DNA from: Rhodobacteraceae bacterium Alg238-R152
GTDB lineage: Bacteria; Pseudomonadota; Alphaproteobacteria; Rhodobacterales; Rhodobacteraceae
Length of the DNA stretch: 64,000 nucleotides
NCBI GenBank assembly: GCA_900537125.1
Contig: UNRJ01000001.1
Coordinates: 1 to 64,000 of the forward strand
Direction of reading: 5' to 3'
Under the pieces are notes generated by a model. That model did no database searches and was not told the origin of the DNA. It saw nothing but the letters and a program-made list of their open reading frames with translations. The position numbers were made by a program, and so were the translations under genes. The number at the start of each line of letters is the position of its first letter. Position 1 is the stretch's first letter. Below are positions 54,383-63,148 of the stretch, one piece after another.

Positions 54383-55003
54383 ATGCTCTTGAAAGACGTC
54401 ACTCAAGCTCCTGTAAATCCACGTAAAAAACCACGGCAAGCGCGGGCGCAAGCGACAGTGGATGCAATCCTGCAAGCCTCGGCTCACATTCTGGTGAGGC
54501 AAGGGTTTGATGGGTTCAACACCAATGCGGTGGCGGAGCGGGCGGGCGTGTCGGTTGGGTCGCTGTATCAGTATTTCCCCAATAAAGACGCGATCATTGC
54601 AGAGATGGTGCGGGCGAAGCGGTCGCGTCTTCTGACTGGACTGCAAGCGGCTGAGGCAGCTCATGAGGACGCCGGTTTGTCGGAGGTTTTGGCGGCATTG
54701 GTGGCGGCGACCATTGCGCATCAGGAAGGCTGGCCACAACTGTCCCAAGCCTTGGATCGGGCGGCGGCATTGATGCCTTTGTCGGAGGAGGGGGCCGAGC
54801 TGACGGCGGCTATTTTGGGAGTGCTGCACCGGGTGTTGAGACACCACGATGTCGCAGATGCAGAGGTGGCATCGTTGGATTTGTTGGCGCTGTGTCGCGG
54901 CATGATTGATGCGGCGTTGTTGCGGGGTGAGCAGGACATGGACCTGTTGCAGGCGCGGGTGATGCGCGCTGTGTTAGGGTATCTTGGTCTCCGTGCCATG
55001 TGA
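54383..55003 (+). CDS. TetR-family transcriptional regulator
   Basis: The DNA-binding helix-turn-helix is near residues 30-70 (ERAGVSVGSLYQYFPNKDAI); the rest is the helical effector domain. ATG 54383 is preferred because upstream starts at 54338 and 54362 lie in or next to the palindromic operator; the ribosome site is weak in every case. It probably represses the divergent short-chain dehydrogenase and itself. Its end overlaps the convergent ImuA-like gene by 30 bases. Confidence 0.85.
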   Translation: MLLKDVTQAPVNPRKKPRQARAQATVDAILQASAHILVRQGFDGFNTNAVAERAGVSVGSLYQYFPNKDAIIAEMVRAKRSRLLTGLQAAEAAHEDAGLSEVLAALVAATIAHQEGWPQLSQALDRAAALMPLSEEGAELTAAILGVLHRVLRHHDVADAEVASLDLLALCRGMIDAALLRGEQDMDLLQARVMRAVLGYLGLRAM

Positions 55004-55591
55004 CGTCAGCTTGGGGCTGTCGGGCAGGCCGGTGAGGTGCCAGCTTTGTGGGGGCGCGCTGCGGGCACGCAGGCGCGTGAGCTGCCAGACCTCCGTCCCG
55101 GCGCTATAGGTCGGTGCCATGTGCCAGCGGCTTTCAATGCCCTGTGCGCCGCCGTCACCGGGGGTGAGGATCAGGCCCAATGGGGGTATGCCGCTGGCCT
55201 TGGCCCCGGTCTCAGCAGCCAGGTGCAGACGCCGTATGGGGGTGAGTGCGGGGGGCGCGGGCAGATCGGCCACCACCAAGGACACCGCTCCTGTGCGCAA
55301 GACCTCTTCCATGGCCCAGAGCAGCTCTTCGGGGCGGCGTGGGCGGACAAAGATGATGCGGCCGGGGTTGATGAGGGGCAATATGCCAACCGGGTTGAGC
55401 GGCGCGGCGCCCCAATTGGGAGCAATCCAAAACAGTGGGCCTTTGGTCTGAGCGGCGAGCCAAAGCGCAAAGCTGTACCGCGCAGGGCCGCAGGCCTCAT
55501 GTACACGGGCCAAGGTGAGCGCCACTTCGGGCACGGGGGCAAGCATGTCTGCGGGTCGGGCGGGGGCGCGTTTGAGGAGATGGGTCGTCAT
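54974..55591 (-). CDS. ImuA-like protein
   Basis: A 205-residue protein has the pattern of the small ImuA-type proteins encoded beside imuB and dnaE2 in alphaproteobacteria: LTLARVHEACGPARYSFALW, ARRPEEL-like RPRRPEELLWAMEEVLRTGA, LVVADLPAP, RRLHLAAETGAKASG and the closing ESRWHMAP. These proteins take part in damage-induced mutagenic repair. Here neither imuB nor dnaE2 follows: the next gene is the convergent TetR. It may be an orphan or the start of a broken cassette. The upstream 60 codons of the open frame are not supported. Confidence 0.6.
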   Translation of the reverse strand: MTTHLLKRAPARPADMLAPVPEVALTLARVHEACGPARYSFALWLAAQTKGPLFWIAPNWGAAPLNPVGILPLINPGRIIFVRPRRPEELLWAMEEVLRTGAVSLVVADLPAPPALTPIRRLHLAAETGAKASGIPPLGLILTPGDGGAQGIESRWHMAPTYSAGTEVWQLTRLRARSAPPQSWHLTGLPDSPKLTSHGTETKIP

Positions 55592-55690
55592 GGTCGATAA
55601 GATAGCATGTTCTGCTTTTGTTCTCAATATTGGGGGTGCTTTACTGCGGCGAAAAAATCCGGCACCGTCAAGGAAACATGGGAGGTAACG

Positions 55691-56650
55691 ATGGCAGATC
55701 ATGGCTATGAGGGCGGGCGGCTGGATTTGCCGTTTGTCGGGATTTCGACCTTTGGCAAACGGACCTATCAACCGGATTGGGATGCGATAGAGGCGGATGT
55801 GGCGGTGATGGGGGCGCCTTATGATTTTGGCACGCAGTGGCGCAGCGGCGCGCGGTTTGGGCCGCGGGCGGTGCGCGAGGCGTCAACGTTGTTCAGTTTT
55901 GGTCATGCGGGCGCTTATGACCATGAGGATGACGCCACCTATCTGCCGGGATCGGTACGCATTGTGGATATTGGCGACGCAGATATCGTGCACACCGACA
56001 CGATGAAAAGCCACGCCAATATCGAGGCGGGGGTACGGGCAATGCTGAACGCGGGGGCGTTGCCAGTCACCATTGGCGGGGACCATTCGATCAACATCCC
56101 TTGTATAAATGCGTTTGAGGATCAGGGACCTATCCATATTTTGCAGATCGATGCCCATCTGGATTTTGTCGATGAGCGCCACGGGGTACGCTTTGGCCAT
56201 GGCAATCCAATGCGGCGGGCGGCGGAGAAAGACTATGTGACCGGGCTCACGCAGGTGGGCATTCGCAACGTCAGCTCCACCGCCAAAGAAGGTTATGCGG
56301 ATGCACGCGGGATGGGCAGTGACATCCTCAGCGTGCGTCAGGCGCGCAAGCTGGGGGCAGAAGCTCTCATCAAGCGCATTCCCGAAGGGGCGCGGGTTTA
56401 TGTGACCGTGGACATCGATGCTTTCTGCCCGTCAATTGCGCCAGGCACGGGCACGCCAAGCCATGGCGGGTTTCTCTATTATGATGTGTTGGAGATGATG
56501 CAGGCCTTGGCCAAGCGCCATGATGTGGTGGGCATCGACCTTGTTGAAGTGGCACCGGATTATGACCCCACAGGCTCCACGGCCATCCTCGCCGCGCAGC
56601 TTTTGCTCAACACATTGGGGTTCATTTTCCACGCCCGTGGAACACGCTGA
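55691..56650 (+). CDS. Agmatinase-like ureohydrolase
   Basis: It hydrolyses a guanidino compound to urea and an amine using two Mn2+. Metal ligands are visible in TIGGDHSINIP, ILQIDAHLDFVDER and VTVDIDAFCPSIAPG. At 319 residues (ATG 55691, GGGAGGT upstream) it fits the SpeB/guanidinobutyrase group, in which agmatine, guanidinobutyrate and related substrates are hard to separate by reading. Single-gene context gives no extra hint. A GC-rich repeat follows the stop. Confidence 0.87.
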   Translation: MADHGYEGGRLDLPFVGISTFGKRTYQPDWDAIEADVAVMGAPYDFGTQWRSGARFGPRAVREASTLFSFGHAGAYDHEDDATYLPGSVRIVDIGDADIVHTDTMKSHANIEAGVRAMLNAGALPVTIGGDHSINIPCINAFEDQGPIHILQIDAHLDFVDERHGVRFGHGNPMRRAAEKDYVTGLTQVGIRNVSSTAKEGYADARGMGSDILSVRQARKLGAEALIKRIPEGARVYVTVDIDAFCPSIAPGTGTPSHGGFLYYDVLEMMQALAKRHDVVGIDLVEVAPDYDPTGSTAILAAQLLLNTLGFIFHARGTR

Positions 56651-56659
56651 CCTGCTACA

Positions 56660-56718
56660 TTCATATTCCCCAAATATCCCGGGGGTGAATTGGCACAGCC
56701 AAGAGGGGGCTGGCCCCC
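56660..56718 (-). repeat. Dispersed hairpin intergenic repeat, copy 2
   Basis: TTCCCCAAATATCCCGGGGG is the inverted counterpart of the block at 40074-40096. A GGGGGC-TG-GCCCCC hairpin lies 20 bases further on. The order is reversed relative to copy 1. Confidence 0.6.
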
Positions 56719-56787
56719 TTCACCGGCTTGCGGTCTGCGCGTCACCCCCTAAGTTAAGTCCAAATCTTTTGTGAACAGGACCGCCCC

Positions 56788-57831
56788 ATGAAAATGAATC
56801 CTTTGGGCCAAACCGGCCTTGAGGTGTCTGAGTTTTGTCTCGGCACCATGACCTTTGGCACACAGACCAGCGAGGCTCAGGCCCATCAGCAAATCGACAT
56901 GGCACTGGAGGCAGGTATCAATTTTGTTGACGCGGCAGAGATGTACCCGGTGAACCCGATCAGCCCGGAAACCCAGGGCCGCACCGAAGAGATCATTGGC
57001 TCCTGGTTTGCCAAGACCGGCCGCCGCCAAGACATGATCTTCGCCAGCAAACACTCAGGGGCAGGTCTGGCACATGTGCGGGATGGGGGGCTGATTTCTG
57101 CCAAGACCATTCCGGAAGCCATCGAAGGGTCCCTGAAGCGGCTGCAGACGGACCACATCGATCTCTATCAATTCCACTGGCCCAACCGTGGCTCTTATAT
57201 GTTCCGCCAAAACTGGGACTATGATCCGTCTGGGCAAAACAAAGCGGACACGCTGGCGCATATGGAAGAGGCATTGGAGGCTTTACAGAAAGAGGTCGAC
57301 AAAGGCCGTATCCGCGCCTTTGGGCTTTCCAACGAAAGCACCTGGGGCACGGCGCAGTGGTTGCGCATGTCCGAAGATAAAGGTGGTCCGCGTGTGGCGT
57401 CGGTCCAAAACGAATATTCGTTGCTGTGCCGCATGTGCGATACAGATCTTGCTGAGCTGTGTGTGAATGAAGACGTTGGCATTTTGGCGTTTTCGCCGCT
57501 GGCCACTGGGCTTCTGACCGGCAAGTACCAGGGTGGTGCTACGCCAATTGGGTCCCGTAAGGCGATCAATGGGGACCTTGGCGGGCGGGTGAGCCCACGC
57601 GTGTTTGACGCGGTTCAGGCCTATCTGGATATTGCCGACAAACACGGGTTGGACCCTGTTCACATGGCGATGGCCTTCACGGTCCAGCGTCCGTTTATGT
57701 GCTCATCCATCTTTGGGGCCACAACTGTGGGGCAGTTGGAGCACATATTAGCAGGTGCCGGTTTGCGGCTCGACGCAGAAGTGCTTAAAGACATCAGCGC
57801 TGCGCATCGCGCGCATCCGATGCCGTATTAA
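56788..57831 (+). CDS. Aldo/keto reductase (Tas-like)
   Basis: It is an NADPH-dependent TIM-barrel oxidoreductase of 347 residues. Catalytic residues are Asp/Tyr in FVDAAEMYPV, Lys in IFASKHSG and His in YQFHWPNRG; the cofactor segment is FGLSNESTWGTAQW. The N-terminus LGQTGLEVSEFCLGTMTFG is typical of the Tas group. The substrate is unknown. The next gene begins 16 bases after the stop, so the two probably share a transcript. Confidence 0.9.
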   Translation: MKMNPLGQTGLEVSEFCLGTMTFGTQTSEAQAHQQIDMALEAGINFVDAAEMYPVNPISPETQGRTEEIIGSWFAKTGRRQDMIFASKHSGAGLAHVRDGGLISAKTIPEAIEGSLKRLQTDHIDLYQFHWPNRGSYMFRQNWDYDPSGQNKADTLAHMEEALEALQKEVDKGRIRAFGLSNESTWGTAQWLRMSEDKGGPRVASVQNEYSLLCRMCDTDLAELCVNEDVGILAFSPLATGLLTGKYQGGATPIGSRKAINGDLGGRVSPRVFDAVQAYLDIADKHGLDPVHMAMAFTVQRPFMCSSIFGATTVGQLEHILAGAGLRLDAEVLKDISAAHRAHPMPY

Positions 57832-57847
57832 TTCCGTCAGGACAGCT

Positions 57848-58339
57848 ATGACCACGCAAGACACTTCGGACCTCCCAGAGGTTTTGGCCACGATCACCGC
57901 TTCTCCCATGCGCCGTCTGTTTGGCATGGTTACATTGTTTGTCTTGGGTGGAGTGTTGATCTACATCGCCTTGACCACATCCCCTGCGCTGCACTGGCGG
58001 GTGTTCCTGTTGGTTCTCGGCGGGCTGGTGCTTTGGTTGGCAGACGCCACGCGTCGCGCCACAGAACACCGTATCGAGCTAACGCAAGAAGGCCTGCGCA
58101 GCACGTCGGGAGACGTGATTGTGGCGCTGGACAACATTGCGGCGGTCAAAGTTGGCATGTTTGATCTCAAGCCGTCCAATGGCTTTACGGTGCACCTAAA
58201 AAAACCCCGGTCGCGCATGTGGCAACCGGGGCTTTGGTGGGCGTTTGGCCGCCGGGTGGGCATTGGCGGCGTAACACCCGGATCTGAGGCCAAATCCATG
58301 GCTCAGATCATTGAAGCGCTGCTGGCGGAACGGACCTAA
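57848..58339 (+). CDS. Small membrane protein with PH-like cytosolic part
   Basis: It is a 163-residue protein with two membrane helices (residues about 24-43 and 50-67) and a basic cytosolic domain of beta type (ITQEGLRS-like EHRIELTQEGLRSTSGDV, then SNGFTVHLKKPRSRMWQP). The pattern resembles bacterial PH-like membrane proteins of unknown role. AGG lies six bases before the ATG. It follows the aldo/keto reductase gene closely; no functional link is evident. Confidence 0.7.
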   Translation: MTTQDTSDLPEVLATITASPMRRLFGMVTLFVLGGVLIYIALTTSPALHWRVFLLVLGGLVLWLADATRRATEHRIELTQEGLRSTSGDVIVALDNIAAVKVGMFDLKPSNGFTVHLKKPRSRMWQPGLWWAFGRRVGIGGVTPGSEAKSMAQIIEALLAERT

Positions 58340-58378
58340 ACCGAGGGGTAAAGGGTCCGCGCCGTCAATCGCGCGGTC

Positions 58379-58984
58379 TTAACCGTTGCTCCAGGCCAGT
58401 CGCTGCGTAAAACGTGGACGGGTGAACACAAACGTGTCGATGTCCATGTTTAACGGGTTTGCGGTCTCTTCCAGCTTGAGTGATCCGGCTTCTCGGGTGC
58501 CGTTCCACTGTGCCAGAATTGGCGGCGCATAGCTGGCGGAGGTCTCTACAATAAGCAGGCCTTCGCCATCTACAAGAATAGGCAACCGGTCTTTCATATT
58601 TTCAAACTCGGCCCCGGAAATGCCAGCGCCATTGTTGTCGCTGTGGGACCAAGCCAGTTCGTAGTCGTTTGACACAATGCTCCAGTACACATGGCTGACT
58701 GTGAGGGAGTGACCACTGCGCACGGTTGACATTTCCTCCAGCACCGCATGGATGCCGTCGATGTAATCCGAGTTCACCGCGCTGGTTTCTCGCGACAGCA
58801 TGTCGGAGACGGCAAAGGCCGCTTTCTCTGTGGTGGATTTGGCGCGATAGGCGTCAAAGATGTTCATCATCGCAAACAGACAAAACAACAGGCACGGAAA
58901 GATAATAACCGTTTCGACGGCAACGGTACCCGATGTGTCTTTGCGAAGCGATGAGACGCGCTTAAGAAATCTTGTCATTGGCAT
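58379..58984 (-). CDS. TadE/TadG-type pseudopilin-like protein
   Basis: A cytosolic basic leader (RFLKRVSSLRKDTSG) precedes the TadE segment TVAVETVIIFPCLLFCLFAM, which is the membrane helix with the conserved Glu. About 150 extracytoplasmic residues follow. Such proteins are minor pilins of Tad (Flp) pili, helping adhesion and surface growth. It is the last gene of a three-gene run with two related proteins. No Tad ATPase or secretin gene is in the window. Confidence 0.75.
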   Translation of the reverse strand: MPMTRFLKRVSSLRKDTSGTVAVETVIIFPCLLFCLFAMMNIFDAYRAKSTTEKAAFAVSDMLSRETSAVNSDYIDGIHAVLEEMSTVRSGHSLTVSHVYWSIVSNDYELAWSHSDNNGAGISGAEFENMKDRLPILVDGEGLLIVETSASYAPPILAQWNGTREAGSLKLEETANPLNMDIDTFVFTRPRFTQRLAWSNG

Positions 58985-58987
58985 GGA

Positions 58988-59533
58988 TCACTGCGGCTCC
59001 TGTACAAAGACGTTTTCAACAACCAGGGCATATTCGCCGTCCGCGTTGCGCAGGGCCACAGACCGGAACATGGCACCGGGGAAGATGGCGTCAACGGTGA
59101 CGCAGGCGCGCAGGAACATCAGGTCGTGGGCGTCGCCATTGTCAAAGCGCACCACCGGATCAACGTCGGGGTTGTTGTCATGCAGGGTGCCACAGGTGTT
59201 GGCGGCGGGCACGGCTTCCCAATTGCGCGGATCCCTTTGGAGCATCTGCAACGACAAGTTTGTTGTGCAGCTTGGTATAACTGCGGCTTGATCGCAGATC
59301 TGTTGCACCAAATCGTCGTGGCTGGGCGTGTGCCCTGTGGTCAGGCGAATGTCGCGCACGGCGAGATCCAGAGACCGTTCCAGAAAGGCATAGCGCATCG
59401 ACATGATGCCCAGCTCTGCGGACGCAAGAAAGATGCTGAGATAGAACGGCACCATGATGACAAAGTCGACGGTGACGGCCCCTTCTTCTCTGCGCAGGAT
59501 CTGGCGGAGTTTATGGCGAAGAGCAGCGATCAT
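58988..59533 (-). CDS. TadE-family pilus assembly protein
   Basis: It is a 181-residue protein with the TadE helix EEGAVTVDFVIMVPFYLSIF near residues 15-40, including the conserved acidic residue, and a short secreted domain with three Cys (QQICDQAAVIPSCTT, NTCGTLHD). It overlaps the upstream gene by four bases, and the next gene starts three bases after its stop. It is likely a minor pilin of the same Tad system. Confidence 0.8.
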   Translation of the reverse strand: MIAALRHKLRQILRREEGAVTVDFVIMVPFYLSIFLASAELGIMSMRYAFLERSLDLAVRDIRLTTGHTPSHDDLVQQICDQAAVIPSCTTNLSLQMLQRDPRNWEAVPAANTCGTLHDNNPDVDPVVRFDNGDAHDLMFLRACVTVDAIFPGAMFRSVALRNADGEYALVVENVFVQEPQ

Positions 59534-61389
59534 TGGATCAACCTCAGCTGACGAATAGAGGTGGCGATTGCGGCAAACGCATCGCGGATTTCAAGCCCGG
59601 CTACATCAAAGTAGTGGCTGTCGGAGCTGGCGCAGTCCTGTAGCACCACACGCGCGGCATCAGGGGCCTCAAAGCCGATGGCAAAAACGATGACGCCTTT
59701 TTGTTTAGCAGCGGCACAGATGTTGCGTGTACGGGTGTCTTTGGTGCCATAGCTCACGTCGTCCATCACCGGATAGTACCAAGCGTTACGAGCTGCGGTT
59801 TGCCCCATGAGCGGTTCATAGAGCTCATCTGCCACATATTTAGGGGTCGTGCGGGCCCAGAGGTTTGCGTAGGACAGCAGGACTGCTTCGCCCGGCTCGC
59901 TAACGGTTACAGTCTTTCTGATCTTCTTGTAGCGTTTGCAGCTGCCGTTGCGGCGGTATGATTTACACTCATCGGTTTGGATAACCTCTGTGGTCTCATA
60001 AGTGCCTTCACCATAGGCGTGGTTGCGGAACACCTCGTCCTCGGGCCAAAAGAAGATTGGCTCGTCGGTGATGCCATCACCATCATCGTCGCCGTCATCT
60101 TCACCGAGGTAGAGCGAATAGAAGTTTTCTTGCGCGTTGTACCAAACGTTGGAGTTGCCCAAGCGATAGTTGTCGGTCACGAAGTGCTGGCGCGTGTTTT
60201 GACCGTCTGACATCACGACCACAATTTTTAGCGATTCATTGGTGCCATAGTCATAGGGACGACCTTCAAATTCATTCGAAATTGCGCCGCTGTTGCTTGA
60301 GGACCCGTCGATCATACTCGAAACAACAGGCTGAAAGGCCGGATCAAGCAGGGCGGTGCCCCATTTCATGCCCGTGTCAATTGAGGTGTTGCCGCTGCCA
60401 AACAGGTCGTCAATGTAGTCTTTCAAGGATGCAGTGTCGTTTTGAATGAGGGTCAGTTCACGAGTCTCTTCCGCCCGGCAATCTGTGTTCCCATTGACGT
60501 ACACGTAGTCGTTGTAGGGGCGGCGGTCGTAATTGCTACTGCTCCAGGTGGCGTGCAGCGTTTGGTCATATTCCTGATACGGGCTGATGGATGTGTCTTC
60601 GTAATCGGCTGCATGGAAGTTCAGGCAGTTTGCCAATGGGTTAGATCCATTGGTGGTCAAGGCAGCCATGAGTGCGTCAGGCGTGGAAACCTGGGCCGCG
60701 TAAGGCACAATCGAGATCGACATGGTGTCGTCTTCGGTGGTGTCGTCCATGGTTTGAACAAACTCTTTGGCTGCGGTTTTCAAGTTGGTCAGGCGGCTGT
60801 TGTTGTTCATCGATCCGGAAACGTCGAGCACCAGAGAGATTTCAATGTTGCCAATGCGCTCTTCAGCAGTGCCCGCAGCGGCGAGGTTGAGGGTTGGGCC
60901 GGTGTTGATCCTGGTCTTCAATGCGTCCGCTTCTGCCTGAGTATAGGTGCCGTTGGCAGGCTTCTCCGGCAAGAGGGTCTTAAAGTTTCGGCCAACGGTG
61001 CTGTACACCATGTCGGATTGGACGGCTGCGTTGGCGGTGACGCTGCGATGGTTGATGGATTGGTCGACGGTCACCATATTGAGCGTGTGCTCCACGCCGG
61101 ATTTGGCGAAGTAGTCTGCCACCACTTCGTCAGCCGGGCGGACCTGATCGAGGTCAGCAGCAGCCAGGATGGCGCGGTCCAGAGTGTGTTGCAGTTTGGT
61201 GCGCCGCATTTCCGCCAGCATAATGTCGGCGCCAATGCCACCGATGGCGATCATCATAATCACAAGGATAATGCTGAAGCCAATCATCACACCATTTTCA
61301 TCGTCTTTAAATCGGCGGACGCTCCGCCGCAACGATGCCGAGGACGGGGGGGTGGACTGGCGCGAAATCGGGGCCTGGAACTGTTTCAT
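59530..61389 (-). CDS. TadG-like protein with von Willebrand A domain
   Basis: It is a 619-residue protein. The N-terminal membrane segment GVMIGFSIILVIMMIAIGGI follows a basic leader. A VWA domain begins near residue 195 with the metal-binding motif LVLDVSGSMNNNS and contains the long insert with the acidic run GEDDGDDDGDGITDEP. The C-terminus has GVIVFAIGFEAPDAARVVLQ, ending in LRQLRLIQ. TadG-type proteins act in adhesion by Tad pili. It leads the three-gene run on the minus strand, coupled by ATGA to the next gene. Confidence 0.82.
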   Translation of the reverse strand: MKQFQAPISRQSTPPSSASLRRSVRRFKDDENGVMIGFSIILVIMMIAIGGIGADIMLAEMRRTKLQHTLDRAILAAADLDQVRPADEVVADYFAKSGVEHTLNMVTVDQSINHRSVTANAAVQSDMVYSTVGRNFKTLLPEKPANGTYTQAEADALKTRINTGPTLNLAAAGTAEERIGNIEISLVLDVSGSMNNNSRLTNLKTAAKEFVQTMDDTTEDDTMSISIVPYAAQVSTPDALMAALTTNGSNPLANCLNFHAADYEDTSISPYQEYDQTLHATWSSSNYDRRPYNDYVYVNGNTDCRAEETRELTLIQNDTASLKDYIDDLFGSGNTSIDTGMKWGTALLDPAFQPVVSSMIDGSSSNSGAISNEFEGRPYDYGTNESLKIVVVMSDGQNTRQHFVTDNYRLGNSNVWYNAQENFYSLYLGEDDGDDDGDGITDEPIFFWPEDEVFRNHAYGEGTYETTEVIQTDECKSYRRNGSCKRYKKIRKTVTVSEPGEAVLLSYANLWARTTPKYVADELYEPLMGQTAARNAWYYPVMDDVSYGTKDTRTRNICAAAKQKGVIVFAIGFEAPDAARVVLQDCASSDSHYFDVAGLEIRDAFAAIATSIRQLRLIQ

Positions 61390-61717
61390 TTTACATACCT
61401 CTATGCGACGCTCCCAACAGGGGACCTCCGCCTACGGACGGTTCTCGTCGCAAAATGTTATCTCAGTGGATTGGGGCGCAATTGAGGCAAAATTCAGCGC
61501 TTGGTTAGACATTGATTAAAGGTTTTTCCATTAAACACAGGGGGTTGGTGACAATGATTGACGATGGGTCACCTCTGTTTCCAAATCGGGAACAGCCAAG
61601 CGAGTGGGTGTTGCGAAGTTACGACTGTTTTCTTCAGCGCGATTATGACCTTACTCATACTTAAGTCGGTAAATGTGGCAGTGAGTCGCAGTGGTGTTGC
61701 TTGTCGGGAGGAAAATG
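61390..61717. other. Divergent region between TadG-like and glutamate dehydrogenase genes
   Basis: This stretch of 328 bases should contain both promoters. A GGGAGG ribosome site lies just before the dehydrogenase start. No clear palindrome, RNA or small gene was recognised. Confidence 0.5.
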
Positions 61718-63148
61718 ATGAGCGCTATTAAGGAACCAAGTTTTCGGGAAAGTGTGGACCTGATGTTCAATCGCGCGGTGGCGCTGATGGACTTGCCGCC
61801 GGGACTGGAAGAAAAGATACGCGTATGCAACGCTACATATACCGTGCGCTTTGGTGTGCGCCTTCGCGGGCAAATTCAGACCTTCACCGGCTACCGCTCG
61901 GTTCATTCTGAGCATATGGAGCCTGTCAAAGGTGGTATTCGCTTCGCAACCAGTGTGAACCAGAACGAGGTTGAGGCGCTGGCTGCTCTAATGACCTATA
62001 AATGTGCGCTGGTTGAAGCGCCGTTTGGTGGGTCCAAAGGGGGGCTTTGCATTGATCCTCGTAAATATGACGAGCATGAATTGGAACGCATCACACGGCG
62101 CTTTGCCTATGAGCTTGCCAAGCGTGACCTGATCCACCCATCGCAAAACGTTCCTGCGCCTGACATGGGCACCGGCGAGCGTGAGATGGCCTGGATTGCA
62201 GACCAATATGCCCGCATGAACACCACAGACATCAACGCACGTGCCTGTGTGACCGGTAAGCCGCTCAATGCCGGGGGTATCTCCGGTCGTGTCGAGGCTA
62301 CGGGGCGTGGCGTGCAATATGCGCTGCGCGAGTTCTTCAGAGATGAGCGCGGCGTCGAAAAAGCAGGCCTTGAAGGCACGCTGGATGGCAAGCGCATCAT
62401 TGTGCAGGGGCTTGGCAATGTGGGGTTCCACGCAGCGAAGTTCCTGTCTGATGAAGATGGGTCCAAAATTGTGGGCATTATCGAGCGTGACGGCGCCCTC
62501 TACAATGATGATGGCATTGACGTGGACGCGGTTCAGCAGTGGCTGGCCAAACACGGCGGTGTGTCTGGTTATCCGGACGCGACCTATACGCGTGAAGGCG
62601 GTAAGGTTTTGGAGGAAGCCTGTGACATCCTAATTCCAGCGGCGCTGGAAGGGGTGATCAACATGGAGAATGCCGCGCGCATTCAAGCCCCGTTGGTCAT
62701 CGAAGCGGCGAACGGTCCTGTGACCGCTGGCGCGGATGAGATTCTACGCAAGAAAGGCACTGTGATCATTCCGGATATGTATGCCAACGCTGGTGGTGTG
62801 ACAGTGTCCTACTTTGAGTGGGTGAAAAACCTCAGCCACATTCGCTTTGGTCGTATGCAGCGCCGCCAGGAAGAAGCACGTCACCAGTTGGTGGTGGATG
62901 AGCTTGAGCAGATCAGTCAAGCGTTGGGCAATCAGTACAGCTTGACCGACAACTTCAAGCAGAAGTACCTGCGCGGTGCAGACGAGTTGGAACTTGTGCG
63001 CTCTGGCCTTGATGACACCATGCGCATTGCCTATCAATCTATGCGAGATGTATGGCACGACCGTGCCGATGTAGAGGATTTGCGTACAGCAGCCTACCTC
63101 GTGTCAATTGACAAGGTGGCAGCCAGCTATCGCGCAAAAGGGCTTTGA
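61718..63148 (+). CDS. Glutamate dehydrogenase (Glu/Leu/Phe/Val family)
   Basis: It interconverts glutamate with 2-oxoglutarate and ammonia. Substrate and catalytic residues appear in PVKGGIRFATSVNQNEVEAL, MTYKCALVEAPFGGSKGG and VPAPDMGTGEREMAW; the cofactor loop is IIVQGLGNVGFHAAKFL. At 476 residues it matches the hexameric type. ATG 61718 is chosen because GGGAGG is six bases upstream; the ATG three bases earlier is too close. The TGA overlaps the next start (TGATG), so the following gene is cotranslated. Confidence 0.92.
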   Translation: MSAIKEPSFRESVDLMFNRAVALMDLPPGLEEKIRVCNATYTVRFGVRLRGQIQTFTGYRSVHSEHMEPVKGGIRFATSVNQNEVEALAALMTYKCALVEAPFGGSKGGLCIDPRKYDEHELERITRRFAYELAKRDLIHPSQNVPAPDMGTGEREMAWIADQYARMNTTDINARACVTGKPLNAGGISGRVEATGRGVQYALREFFRDERGVEKAGLEGTLDGKRIIVQGLGNVGFHAAKFLSDEDGSKIVGIIERDGALYNDDGIDVDAVQQWLAKHGGVSGYPDATYTREGGKVLEEACDILIPAALEGVINMENAARIQAPLVIEAANGPVTAGADEILRKKGTVIIPDMYANAGGVTVSYFEWVKNLSHIRFGRMQRRQEEARHQLVVDELEQISQALGNQYSLTDNFKQKYLRGADELELVRSGLDDTMRIAYQSMRDVWHDRADVEDLRTAAYLVSIDKVAASYRAKGL

